Source: Nitrosomonas eutropha
GTDB taxonomy: Bacteria; Pseudomonadota; Gammaproteobacteria; Burkholderiales; Nitrosomonadaceae
DNA: 64,000 bases
Reading direction: 5' to 3'
NCBI RefSeq assembly: GCF_900116685.1
Contig: NZ_FPBL01000004.1
Location: forward strand, 62,001 to 126,000
Every line of letters starts with the position of its first letter. The first letter of the stretch is position 1. Positions 30,141 through 37,186 of this stretch are shown piece after piece. Under the pieces are notes generated by a model. The model saw nothing but the letters and a program-made list of their open reading frames with translations, was not told the DNA's origin and did no database searches. Both the position numbers and the translations under genes were made by a program.

Positions 30141-31835
30141 CTACCGGTTTCGGACTATGGCTTCGGACACGGTTTCACCCTCCCGTAGTCCGTAGAGCTC
30201 ATAAGCATTGGTCGTCGAGATAAACGCCGGTAGGTCGGCACTTGGGCCGTTTCCGTCCAGGAAGGCGGGTTCAAACAGCTCCACTTGCTGCCCGTGAGGA
30301 GCCAGTTGAGGTAGGCGATCAATCAGATCGTCAACGCTGACGTTTCGAAGCTCCCTCGGCTCCATCTTATGCAGCCCGCCGCCATAGACGCGACCATTAC
30401 CGAGAAGTTCTTCAGGGGTAATGGCGTTGAGAAACTCCCAGATGGTTCGTTTCAGCTCCGGATCACGGTCAAGAATGCGCGCCAGGCTCGGCTTCGGATA
30501 AAGAAGTAGGTATGTATTGCAAGCCGTCGCGCACGAGTGATTGAGGAAAAAGCGGAAGGGGCGTTTACCCTCTTTCTGCCTGCCCATGTAGGTGCAGAGG
30601 AAAGGCGCTGCGGGCCGTTTTTCCTGCGCATACCAAGGTGAACGTGACTTGCACAGGTAGCCGCCCGAGACGGGCTTTTCGCCGATTTTCCCAGTATCGA
30701 GATAGGCTTTCAGGGTCGGATAGCGATGAGCGATTTCATCTTCGGAAAGACGGGTATTGAGTAAGAAAAGCTGCTTGTCGAGGATCGGAGTGCCATCCGC
30801 ATCGGCCAGTATCTCGTCGCTGGGAAGATAACGAGTACTCGGCAAGACCGGCGTGAAGCACTCGAAAGGCAAACCCTGATCTTCGATCTGGGTGCGTGTC
30901 ATGATGAAAAAACTGTTATCGCCCGTGGCAAGACCGCGCTTCACGTCAAACAAGTCACCAAGAGTAACGTGCCCCTTAGCGGCCGCGCCGTCCGCCATCG
31001 GATAGCGGGTCCATTTGGGTTCAAGCTGGAGCGTGGCGGCAGGAACGTGCCGCTGCATCGCAGGGGTGGCCAGCGTGCCACCATAGCTGAAGAGAACCTC
31101 GTGATCCTTCGGTGGCTTAGCATTGCGGAACCACACAACGGCGGATGAGACGAGGGCATCCGCGAACTGCACGTCGGACGGATCGAAACGATGGATTTGC
31201 AGGAGAGTGACCTTGGTTAGAAGGTACTGCTTCACCTGCTGACCATAGTTGACATCCATGAACTCGCTGGGAATCAGCCATCCCGCGATACCGCCTTCCT
31301 CCATCCAAGGATGCGACAGGCCCATGAAATAGCAGTAGAGGCCGGATAGCCCGCTGATCCGAACGCCGCAGGCTGCTTCGGTGCGGTGCTGAAGGTAGGC
31401 CTTGGCCTCGGAGTTAAGGTGATGATGCCGGACATAGGGCGGGTTGCATATGATGACATTCGCCCTCGCATGTCCTTCCGGCTGCGCATGTGTAAAGTCA
31501 CCATGCCGCAGGCCTAAGGCGTGATCCTTCCAAAAGGCTTGGGCAGGGCCGTAATAGTGCGGGTCGACCTCGAAGCCGGTGGCGCGCTCAATCTGCGCGA
31601 CCGACGTGGTGGCACGTAAGGCGGAATAGAATGAGCCGGTGCCGATACCAGGATCGAGAAAGCGCACGCGTTCACCTTCCGGAAGAAGGCTAACGCCATG
31701 GGCGACAATTTCCCTCGCAAGTGCAGTCGGGGTGGCGAATTGCCCCATGCGATTACGATCTTCGGAGGTTTTCTGGTCATCAAGCAAGGCTTGAAGATTG
31801 AGCCGCTCGGTCTCAATACGATCCCACGTGGTCAT
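30141..31835 (-). CDS. N6-adenine DNA methyltransferase of a XamI-type restriction-modification system
   Basis: A 564-residue class I methyltransferase. Motif X-like MGQFATPTALA (30-40), SAM-binding motif I FLDPGIGTGSFYSAL (59-73) and catalytic motif IV NPPY (131-134) are present in the gamma-type order; the C-terminal 300 residues would be the target-recognition part, resembling Eco57I-type methylases. Its ATG overlaps the stop of the restriction endonuclease gene (ATGA). From the linked nuclease family it is expected to methylate GTCGAC. Base composition is richer in G+C than the flanking chromosome. Confidence 0.9.
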   Translation of the reverse strand: MTTWDRIETERLNLQALLDDQKTSEDRNRMGQFATPTALAREIVAHGVSLLPEGERVRFLDPGIGTGSFYSALRATTSVAQIERATGFEVDPHYYGPAQAFWKDHALGLRHGDFTHAQPEGHARANVIICNPPYVRHHHLNSEAKAYLQHRTEAACGVRISGLSGLYCYFMGLSHPWMEEGGIAGWLIPSEFMDVNYGQQVKQYLLTKVTLLQIHRFDPSDVQFADALVSSAVVWFRNAKPPKDHEVLFSYGGTLATPAMQRHVPAATLQLEPKWTRYPMADGAAAKGHVTLGDLFDVKRGLATGDNSFFIMTRTQIEDQGLPFECFTPVLPSTRYLPSDEILADADGTPILDKQLFLLNTRLSEDEIAHRYPTLKAYLDTGKIGEKPVSGGYLCKSRSPWYAQEKRPAAPFLCTYMGRQKEGKRPFRFFLNHSCATACNTYLLLYPKPSLARILDRDPELKRTIWEFLNAITPEELLGNGRVYGGGLHKMEPRELRNVSVDDLIDRLPQLAPHGQQVELFEPAFLDGNGPSADLPAFISTTNAYELYGLREGETVSEAIVRNR

Positions 31836-32803
31836 AAGCCAAACCCCTGTAGATCATCGATGCGGTGCTCCCATACCCAATCAATACCCTCGGCGGCCTC
31901 GTAACCGAGATAGCCACTATCGAAGTATCCGCACAGAAAGAGGATGAACTCTATCGGTCGAATATGGCCGTAGGTCGCACGAAGCTGGTTGACCTTCTGG
32001 GCTTCCTCCTTACGGCGCTTGTTGGTGTTGGTGAAGTCGCCCGCAGACTTGGCCTCGATCAGCAGAGGATAGTCACCCTTTGCAGCGGTTTTGCGCATGA
32101 CCACGGCATCAACAGGGATATTGATACTTTCGTCGCCGCCCGCCCCCTTGGCCACAGAGACATTCATACGAAAGCTGTAGGTTCCAGGTGGCATAGTGTC
32201 GAAGGTGACATTCGAGCGGTCAGGGAGCTTGGTATACCCGCGCGCTTCTAACCATTGCCCGATATAGGCAAGCTGGCGTTGTTCCTGGGCATTGCGGATG
32301 ATCGGGTTTGCAACAGAACCACAAAGCCGGTCGGCGACGATGGTTGCAGCGCGGTGAATTTCGGCTTCAGTCGCGGGATCAGATCGCTTTATCCAGACGA
32401 AGATGTCGGGATCAGCCAATCGCTTAATAACGGCTGCGATCTTAACCAGTTCACGATCAATGTTAGCGGCGGCCATACGAACGGGAAGCTGCTTTTCTTT
32501 CTCCATCCTCTTGACCATGCTGCTAGACACACCTGCCAGCCCGATGAGCCTATCCACAGCTAACGGTGGGCAAGTGGACATACGCAAGGTCGGCAGGACG
32601 CCCGGCCACTTGCGAAGAATTTCAGGACGAATATTGGTCAGATTCTCAGTAGACTTGAGGGTCGTTTCCACGTCCTTCGTGGTCTGAAGGCGTGTTTCCC
32701 GGAAAGCCGCTGGCGCGAAATCCATGAACCAACCATTGTACATATCAACTGAGCGCGCAATGTCTGCTTTCCAAAGATGGGGCTTATCAAGGTTAACTGG
32801 CAT
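31832..32803 (-). CDS. XamI-family type II restriction endonuclease
   Basis: A 323-residue protein from the ATG at 32803, where the family-like N-terminus MPVNLDKPHLWKADIARSVDMYNGWF begins; the frame is open further upstream without similarity. The active site is a classic PD-(D/E)xK: PVD (Asp232) followed 18 residues later by EAK (Glu250, Lys252) in LLIEAKSAGDFTNTNKRRKEE. XamI is, to my knowledge, a SalI isoschizomer cutting GTCGAC. The gene overlaps the small RHH gene upstream by 11 bp and the methyltransferase gene downstream by 4 bp, so all three are translationally coupled. Confidence 0.88.
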   Translation of the reverse strand: MPVNLDKPHLWKADIARSVDMYNGWFMDFAPAAFRETRLQTTKDVETTLKSTENLTNIRPEILRKWPGVLPTLRMSTCPPLAVDRLIGLAGVSSSMVKRMEKEKQLPVRMAAANIDRELVKIAAVIKRLADPDIFVWIKRSDPATEAEIHRAATIVADRLCGSVANPIIRNAQEQRQLAYIGQWLEARGYTKLPDRSNVTFDTMPPGTYSFRMNVSVAKGAGGDESINIPVDAVVMRKTAAKGDYPLLIEAKSAGDFTNTNKRRKEEAQKVNQLRATYGHIRPIEFILFLCGYFDSGYLGYEAAEGIDWVWEHRIDDLQGFGL

Positions 32804-32960
32804 TCTGTGTCTTCTTGCTCTCTTGGTAGGCATCCCACATGCGCTCAAAGAGCTTGCGGATGGACACTCCCTCACGGGCCGCTTCTTCCTTAACCCTCAC
32901 AGCCAAGGCAGGAGTCATGCTGACTCCTATGATCTTTCTAGGTTTTATGTTGTCGGTCAT
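32793..32960 (-). CDS. Small ribbon-helix-helix protein, likely controller of the R-M operon
   Basis: A 55-residue protein. KIIGVSM (strand), TPALAVRVKEEAAREG (helix 1) and VSIRKLFERMWDAYQES (helix 2) fit the CopG/Arc ribbon-helix-helix fold. The ATG at 32960 is chosen because GAGGGG lies 8 bases upstream; an earlier in-frame ATG at 32993 falls inside the promoter palindrome. It overlaps the endonuclease gene. First place in the operon and DNA-binding fold suggest a controller role, like C proteins, which however are HTH proteins. That role is an inference. Confidence 0.75.
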   Translation of the reverse strand: MTDNIKPRKIIGVSMTPALAVRVKEEAAREGVSIRKLFERMWDAYQESKKTQNAS

Positions 32961-32982
32961 GGGTACCCCTCGAATCCCCCTT

Positions 32983-33011
32983 ATTGTCGACATGTCGACT
33001 CAGTGAGTCAA
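32983..33011 (-). promoter_or_regulatory. R-M operon promoter containing two GTCGAC sites
   Basis: Read on the minus strand: TTGACT, a 17-base spacer, then GACAAT, a good sigma-70 promoter ending 22 bases before the RHH start codon. The spacer and -10 contain a perfect 14-bp palindrome GTCGACATGTCGAC (32986-32999), made of two GTCGAC sites separated by AT; the -10 box overlaps one of them. A second palindrome GACTCAGTGAGTC (32997-33009) overlaps the -35. The layout suggests control by self-methylation and/or by the RHH protein. Confidence 0.7.
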
Positions 33012-33184
33012 GGAAATGTTGGAACTGAAGGAGCATCATCCACACCAAACATGGTCTTGCCTTCACCGTGTACGCTCGCTCATGCTCTTTCGAACAAGGT
33101 CGCTTTCCGAGTACCGTGACCACATACAAAAGTGTTGCTTCAAGGCTTAGTGCAGCGACCAAGGACCTCAAAGGAGGCATAGGC

Positions 33185-33484
33185 ATGAGTAAGAAAAAGG
33201 CAAATACATCGACCCAAAAAACACCGGTGCCAGCTAAGCCATCCCACACACTGGCTGCGCTGCTGGCCGACGTGGAAGCCCCCGGGGCTTACCCGCTGTC
33301 GCCCGAGGAACGCGAATGGGTTGATGCCCCGGCAGTTGGCCGTGAATTGTTGGTCGAGGACTTGCAAAGCGCGGAAGCCATACATGTGTATCTGGCCCAC
33401 GCTGAGGCCACTGGCGATGTGGCCTATATTGAGCACGCCCGCGAAATTGCAGGCCAAGCGAAGATCAGATACCGCATCAAATAG
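33185..33484 (+). CDS. Small plasmid-type protein with antidote-like C-terminal half
   Basis: A 99-residue protein; the ATG at 33185 has a strong AAAGGAGG site. The N-terminal about 15 residues are Lys/Thr-rich. The segment SAEAIHVYLAHAEATGDVAYIEHAREIAGQAK resembles the first half of HigA-like addiction-module antidotes (AYL...ALEEGDP..I..AL.DIARAKG), but the HTH that should follow is absent, since the protein ends 5 residues later. It is divergent from the R-M operon. It could be a truncated antidote or an unrelated small regulator; no toxin gene is adjacent. Confidence 0.6.
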   Translation: MSKKKANTSTQKTPVPAKPSHTLAALLADVEAPGAYPLSPEEREWVDAPAVGRELLVEDLQSAEAIHVYLAHAEATGDVAYIEHAREIAGQAKIRYRIK

Positions 33485-33536
33485 CAGAAGACGGCCACCT
33501 GGCCGCCGTCGTAGTTACTGCCGGGCTGGGTAAGAC

Positions 33537-33569
33537 GGTAAGAATAATAATCTTCTTATCATTCTTACC
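33537..33569. terminator. Hairpin between convergent small genes
   Basis: GGTAAGAAT pairs perfectly with ATTCTTACC, and the stem continues after one mismatch by ATAA/TTAT. It lies between the 99-residue protein gene (plus) and the 76-residue protein gene (minus). A G+C-rich inverted repeat GACGGC...GCCGTC at about 33490-33510 precedes it. Together they probably terminate both messages. Confidence 0.6.
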
Positions 33570-33581
33570 TGTTCCGCCGGG

Positions 33582-33812
33582 CTACGCTTGGGGCAAAGAT
33601 CGGCGAATCGCCTCCAGAGCTTCGCAGAAGTCATTCCGAGTCGCACGGCCTGTTTCGGCCTGGTAGTACACCACCATGAAAGCGTTCGCCACGGCTTCGG
33701 CCAGCGGCCCCAGGCGCTGCGCCGCACCCTGGTCGATGTACTCCAAGGAAGCAAGGATGGCGGCCGCCTGGTGCACGACCTGGCCCGGTTCGATAAGATG
33801 TTGAGTTGTCAT
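33582..33812 (-). CDS. Hypothetical small plasmid-type protein
   Basis: A 76-residue, mostly helical soluble protein (VVHQAAAILASLEYIDQGAAQRLGPLAEAVANAFMVVYYQAETG). The ATG at 33812 has GAGAGGTGA upstream. It is the last gene of the minus-strand traJ-traI-trb run, 64 bp after the 82-residue gene. I do not recognise a family. Similar short helical proteins occur near mobilisation genes on plasmids, but no function can be assigned. Confidence 0.6.
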   Translation of the reverse strand: MTTQHLIEPGQVVHQAAAILASLEYIDQGAAQRLGPLAEAVANAFMVVYYQAETGRATRNDFCEALEAIRRSLPQA

Positions 33813-33876
33813 GATTCACCTCTCAGACAGGTGTTGATTGAAAGTGCCGGGATGGCCACAACCAGCCCGGTGCGCC

Positions 33877-34125
33877 TCACAGATACAGCCCTGCTGCTTC
33901 TGCAAATGGGGATCTACCATTGCCCGCGCCCTGGTAGTGCTTTGTCTCCGTTGGCCTGGCTGGCTCACGCTCCTGTGTCGGATCAGGACGCGACACAAAA
34001 GCGGCTGTTTCTGCCTCTCGATCAACCTCGGCCGTTTGATCGCCCAAGGGTGAAACAAACTCCGGCACTTCTACCCTTGGCGTTTCATCCAGGGCCGCTA
34101 TAGCGGCCAGATATGGCTTTTCCAT
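33877..34125 (-). CDS. Hypothetical small protein downstream of trbL
   Basis: An 82-residue, acidic and proline/glutamate-rich protein that is probably largely disordered (PRVEVPEFVSPLGDQTAEVDREAETAAF...). The start at 34125 lies 4 bp after the trbL stop and has AGGGG upstream, so the gene is likely expressed with trbL. No membrane segment and no recognisable family. Function unknown. Confidence 0.55.
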   Translation of the reverse strand: MEKPYLAAIAALDETPRVEVPEFVSPLGDQTAEVDREAETAAFVSRPDPTQEREPARPTETKHYQGAGNGRSPFAEAAGLYL

Positions 34126-34129
34126 TGTC

Positions 34130-35707
34130 TTAACCCCTATCGTTTTTGTTTTCGTTATTCACGAAACTGGCTACTTCGGCATTTCGCTCTTGCTGCGGCT
34201 CCTGGGCATACGAAACGTAGTCCTCGACTCCGAACGTATTGCCGTCGCTCTTGGCCTGCCATTGGGCATGGGACTCCATCGCCTGCGCCTGGTCGGCTTC
34301 GGATAACGCGCTGAATCCGCCGGTTTGGTTGATCCAGCCGCCGCTTGATTTGTCGGAAGTGCCGGCATTACCGCCAAGGCTGTTGTCCTCAAATTGCTGG
34401 CCGCCGGCGCTCTGCTCTGCGCTTCCTTCTGGCTCCATGCTGGCTCGGATGCCGGCGGCCAGTTTTCCGCCGGTTGTCTCTGCTACCCGCTCCTGGAACC
34501 CTTGCTGCATTTGAGAACCGACGCCCTTGGCCAGCTCGGATGCAGTACCTGCAGCCCGGGCAAACGGCGAACTGCCAGCCGTACCCGCTTCACCACCACC
34601 GCTGCTGCCGCCGTTGACGATTGACCCCATGCTGGGCATATTGCCGCCGGCACCCATGCTTGCTGATGCTTTCTGGAATGCTGCCTGGATAGCGGATGCG
34701 CCGCCCACAGCCCCGGTAGCAGCTCCCATCATGGCCTTACCAGCCATTGCCGCGCCGCCGGTGGCCATGCTTGCCGCTGTCATTGCAGCCCCCATCGCTG
34801 CGCCTGCGCCGAAGCTACCAGCTCCACCGATAGCACCCAGGCTCGCGCCCGTCACAATCCCGGAAATCATCGAAGGAACCTTGTTAACCAGGAACAGCAA
34901 TATCAAAGCAATCACCAACATAACGGCCAGCTCTTGAGAGGTCACACCCTCGCTGATCTGCGCGTAATAGTGATTGATGAACTGCTTGCCAATTGCGACC
35001 AGCAGCACCATAGCCATGAGCTGCGAGGCCACGCCCAGCACGGTCTTGTAGTAGTTGATGGCCATGTCGGAAGTCCAACGCGATCCACCAAAGCCGAGAA
35101 AGAAAATGCCGGCATACATCAGAATCCAAGCCGATGCCATGACCAGCAGTAGGTTAATCGCTATCAATGCCATGACGATCAGCACAGCAATGGCCAACAA
35201 CTCCATGACCAAGGCCGTTGCGAACTGTCGCCACCCCAGTTCCGACGTGGCCTGTACTGTTTTGTGATACAGCTCAAAACCCAAGTCGAGGATGCTTGAT
35301 GGTCCCAGCTTGCTATCAGACAAACCACCTGCCTGCGCTCCCAACATTTGCAAGGACTCAACCATCGTTCCAGCGATATTCATGCCGGTAGTGGCATTCA
35401 CCAGCAGCCACCAAAAAAAGCCGGTGAAGATCGTGAAGCGAACGAACTCTGCGAAGAACTCGTCAATGTCGGCCTTGCGCAAAGCCATCATGCCGAACGT
35501 CCAGACCATCGAAATCACAACCAGCGTCCAGAGCAAACGCGATGCAGCGGACTCAATAGCTGGCCCCCACGTTGCAGCAGCATCATGAAAACGCTTGAGC
35601 ACATCATTCATAACACCGCTGCTACTAAGCTCCTGCGCCATTGCAGGTTCAGCCAGCACCACTGTGGCGACCATCATCAAGCCACCTAGAGCAATTTTCT
35701 TTCTCAT
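34130..35707 (-). CDS. trbL: Conjugative transfer protein TrbL
   Basis: A 525-residue VirB6-like inner-membrane protein. The start is placed at 35707 (GAGGTGG upstream), giving a signal-like N-terminus MRKKIALGGLMMVATVVLAEPAMAQ; the longer open frame is not supported. Several membrane helices lie between about residues 50 and 290, followed by an Ala/Gly/Met-rich stretch (about 290-370) and a long polar, Ser/Gly/Gln-rich tail, as in RP4 TrbL (528 residues). It is the mating-channel component. It follows a trbK-like gene, in the RP4 order trbJ-trbK-trbL, but the rest of the trb operon is absent. Confidence 0.88.
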   Translation of the reverse strand: MRKKIALGGLMMVATVVLAEPAMAQELSSSGVMNDVLKRFHDAAATWGPAIESAASRLLWTLVVISMVWTFGMMALRKADIDEFFAEFVRFTIFTGFFWWLLVNATTGMNIAGTMVESLQMLGAQAGGLSDSKLGPSSILDLGFELYHKTVQATSELGWRQFATALVMELLAIAVLIVMALIAINLLLVMASAWILMYAGIFFLGFGGSRWTSDMAINYYKTVLGVASQLMAMVLLVAIGKQFINHYYAQISEGVTSQELAVMLVIALILLFLVNKVPSMISGIVTGASLGAIGGAGSFGAGAAMGAAMTAASMATGGAAMAGKAMMGAATGAVGGASAIQAAFQKASASMGAGGNMPSMGSIVNGGSSGGGEAGTAGSSPFARAAGTASELAKGVGSQMQQGFQERVAETTGGKLAAGIRASMEPEGSAEQSAGGQQFEDNSLGGNAGTSDKSSGGWINQTGGFSALSEADQAQAMESHAQWQAKSDGNTFGVEDYVSYAQEPQQERNAEVASFVNNENKNDRG

Positions 35708-35717
35708 GGCGACCACC

Positions 35718-35954
35718 TCAATAATCATCTTTAGGGCTGGGCTTGAACTCCCACTGACGCATCTGCTTGGACTTTTGGAATGCTCTGCATTCCTCGGTGA
35801 AAGCCGCTCGGTTCGCTTCGCTGCGCATCTCATTCAGTGCTGCCTGGAACGCATCAGGGGCACAAGTCGCCGCGTTTGGTTCGGGCATCTTTTCCAGTTC
35901 ACATCCAGCCAACAACAGCACTGCAGCCGCCGTAGTAAATAAGATTTTTTTCAT
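35718..35954 (-). CDS. TrbK/EexN-like entry-exclusion lipoprotein
   Basis: A 78-residue lipoprotein with lipobox LLLAGC (Cys18) and a short cysteine-containing mature part (one Cys in ATCAPDA, one in EECRAF). It sits between trbJ and trbL, exactly where RP4 has trbK, the entry-exclusion lipoprotein, and resembles the small EexN-type lipoproteins. Its C-terminus QMRQWEFKPSPKDDY is strikingly like the end of the neighbouring TrbJ, QMRTWTFRASPADNY. Function by position; sequence support is moderate. Confidence 0.7.
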   Translation of the reverse strand: MKKILFTTAAAVLLLAGCELEKMPEPNAATCAPDAFQAALNEMRSEANRAAFTEECRAFQKSKQMRQWEFKPSPKDDY

Positions 35955-35966
35955 CTCACCATCCCC

Positions 35967-36746
35967 CTAGTAGTTGTCTGCCGGACTAGCGCGAAACGTC
36001 CAGGTACGCATTTGCTCGGCCCTGGCATCACCTCGCGCCTCGGCATCGAGTTCTGCCGCAATCCGGGCTGCCTCTGCGTTGTGTTGGGCGGTCAACATGG
36101 TGCGAATCTGCAGAAGTTGATTGGCCTGCTGGCTGGCGAGTTGATTTGCGTAACCGATGGCCTGGAGCTGACCTTGTGCGCCCTGAGCTGCGCCTTGCAG
36201 CCGTTCCAGGGTACGGGCGTCATCCTTCAAAGCCTTTTGCTGGTCGGCCACGGTCTGGAACAACGCATCGTTGGCTCTCTTTTGCGACTCGGACACCAGG
36301 CGGCGGTTTTCAACCATTGCGGCCCGCTCCGCATCCGTGCAGCCGCCGCTGCCGTTGAAGCATGGCGAGCTGCGGTAATAGGCCACGTCCTGGAACTTGG
36401 CCAAGTAACGATCCAGGCTGCCCAGCTGGTTCTCGTAATAGGTCAGCGTGTTTTGCGCGGCAATCAGCCGGTTGATCGTGGTCTGCGCCTGATCCCAGAT
36501 ATACGCGGCCGGGGCCATCGTGTTCTGTAGCTGGTTTTCGTACTGCTGCAATTGGGTCTGGTACTGTTCGATCTGCTTTAGCGTCTGCGCCACAGACTCG
36601 ATGGCAGTCATGATGTTCTGGGTCAGGTTGCCGCCGTCGATGACGGGGATACCGGCCTGAACAGGGGTGATGGTAGTAGTGATAAAGCCGGTTGCGAGCG
36701 CAACGGCCAGGGCTGATTTAGCCGCTAAAAGGCGGACACGTTTCAT
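35967..36746 (-). CDS. trbJ: Conjugative transfer protein TrbJ
   Basis: A 259-residue secreted VirB5-like protein: signal peptide (MKRVRLLAAKSALAVALATGFITTTITPVQAG), then GIPVIDGGNLTQNIMTAIESVAQTLKQIEQYQTQLQQYENQLQNT and APAAYIWDQAQTTINRL, which match RP4 TrbJ closely from memory, with long glutamine-rich coiled coils. In RP4, TrbJ is a pilus-tip type component and enhances TrbK-mediated entry exclusion. It is followed 12 bp later by the trbK-like gene. A CCCCACA...TGTGGGG inverted repeat lies upstream (36794-36828). Confidence 0.92.
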   Translation of the reverse strand: MKRVRLLAAKSALAVALATGFITTTITPVQAGIPVIDGGNLTQNIMTAIESVAQTLKQIEQYQTQLQQYENQLQNTMAPAAYIWDQAQTTINRLIAAQNTLTYYENQLGSLDRYLAKFQDVAYYRSSPCFNGSGGCTDAERAAMVENRRLVSESQKRANDALFQTVADQQKALKDDARTLERLQGAAQGAQGQLQAIGYANQLASQQANQLLQIRTMLTAQHNAEAARIAAELDAEARGDARAEQMRTWTFRASPADNY

Positions 36747-36793
36747 GGTCGAGTACCTCTCGATGTGATGAGTTAGCTATTGCGGCTAATCTG

Positions 36794-36828
36794 CCCCACA
36801 ACGCCGTTACTGCTGCGCTGCTGTGGGG
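36794..36828. terminator. Inverted repeat upstream of trbJ
   Basis: CCCCACA (36794-36800) pairs with TGTGGGG (36822-36828) around a 21-base loop in the 215-bp gap between the antitoxin-like gene and trbJ. It may be an attenuator or terminator separating the mobilisation genes from trbJ-trbK-trbL. There is no U-run. Another GTCGAC site lies close by at 36879-36884. Confidence 0.3.
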
Positions 36829-36961
36829 TTGGGCCATCACGAGACAGTTCGCCAAAATCTGTCTAGGTACCCGCCCGGGTCGACACCGTCACGCCCTTGC
36901 AATTTTTTGTTGAGTTCGGTGTGTGTCGTGCAACCCTGCACGAAATTACTGCTTTGTTACG

Positions 36962-37126
36962 TTACTTCTTAGCTGGTTTCTCCAGGCCGACAGCTCGGCC
37001 CATTTTTTCTAGATCCAGCGGCTGGACTGCTGCGGTCAATATCTCGCGTATTTCCGCCTCGGTGCTCCGGTTGTTCAGCGCCTGGTGCACCTCATCGGGT
37101 AAATTGCGAATGTTCAAATTTGCCAT
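36962..37126 (-). CDS. FitA/Arc-like antitoxin with an internal deletion, no toxin partner
   Basis: A 54-residue protein from the ATG at 37126 (AAGGTAAGAG upstream). MANLNIRNLPDEVHQAL and RSTEAEIREILTAAV are textbook FitA-type ribbon-helix-helix segments, but the about seven residues usually joining them (such as RVRAAEHG) are missing, so helix A is shortened: the text reads HQALNNRSTEAE. No FitB/VapC PIN toxin gene follows. It lies 60 bp after traI. It may be a degenerate antitoxin or a reused plasmid regulator. Confidence 0.7.
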   Translation of the reverse strand: MANLNIRNLPDEVHQALNNRSTEAEIREILTAAVQPLDLEKMGRAVGLEKPAKK

Positions 37127-37186
37127 TCTCTTACCTTTTAGTGTACCCGATACCAATGATAGCAAAAACACCGAAATGCACAAGCA

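Noticed and set aside
31116..31904. Several open frames within the methyltransferase gene on both strands
   Set aside because: They cover conserved methyltransferase motifs in the main frame and lack start signals; shadows only.
32960..32993. Upstream ATG at 32993 as the start of the RHH protein
   Set aside because: That ATG is inside the GTCGACATGTCGAC palindrome and close to the -10 box, so it would lie at or before the transcription start; the ATG at 32960 has a good ribosome-binding site.
33582..34125. Toxin-antitoxin pair made of the 76- and 82-residue proteins
   Set aside because: Neither shows a known toxin or antitoxin fold, they are not tightly coupled, and they are more simply small genes trailing the trb segment.
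34527..34937. A 136-codon alanine/proline-rich open frame opposite trbL
   Set aside because: It is the antisense shadow of the Ala/Gly-rich part of trbL, caused by high G+C at third positions.
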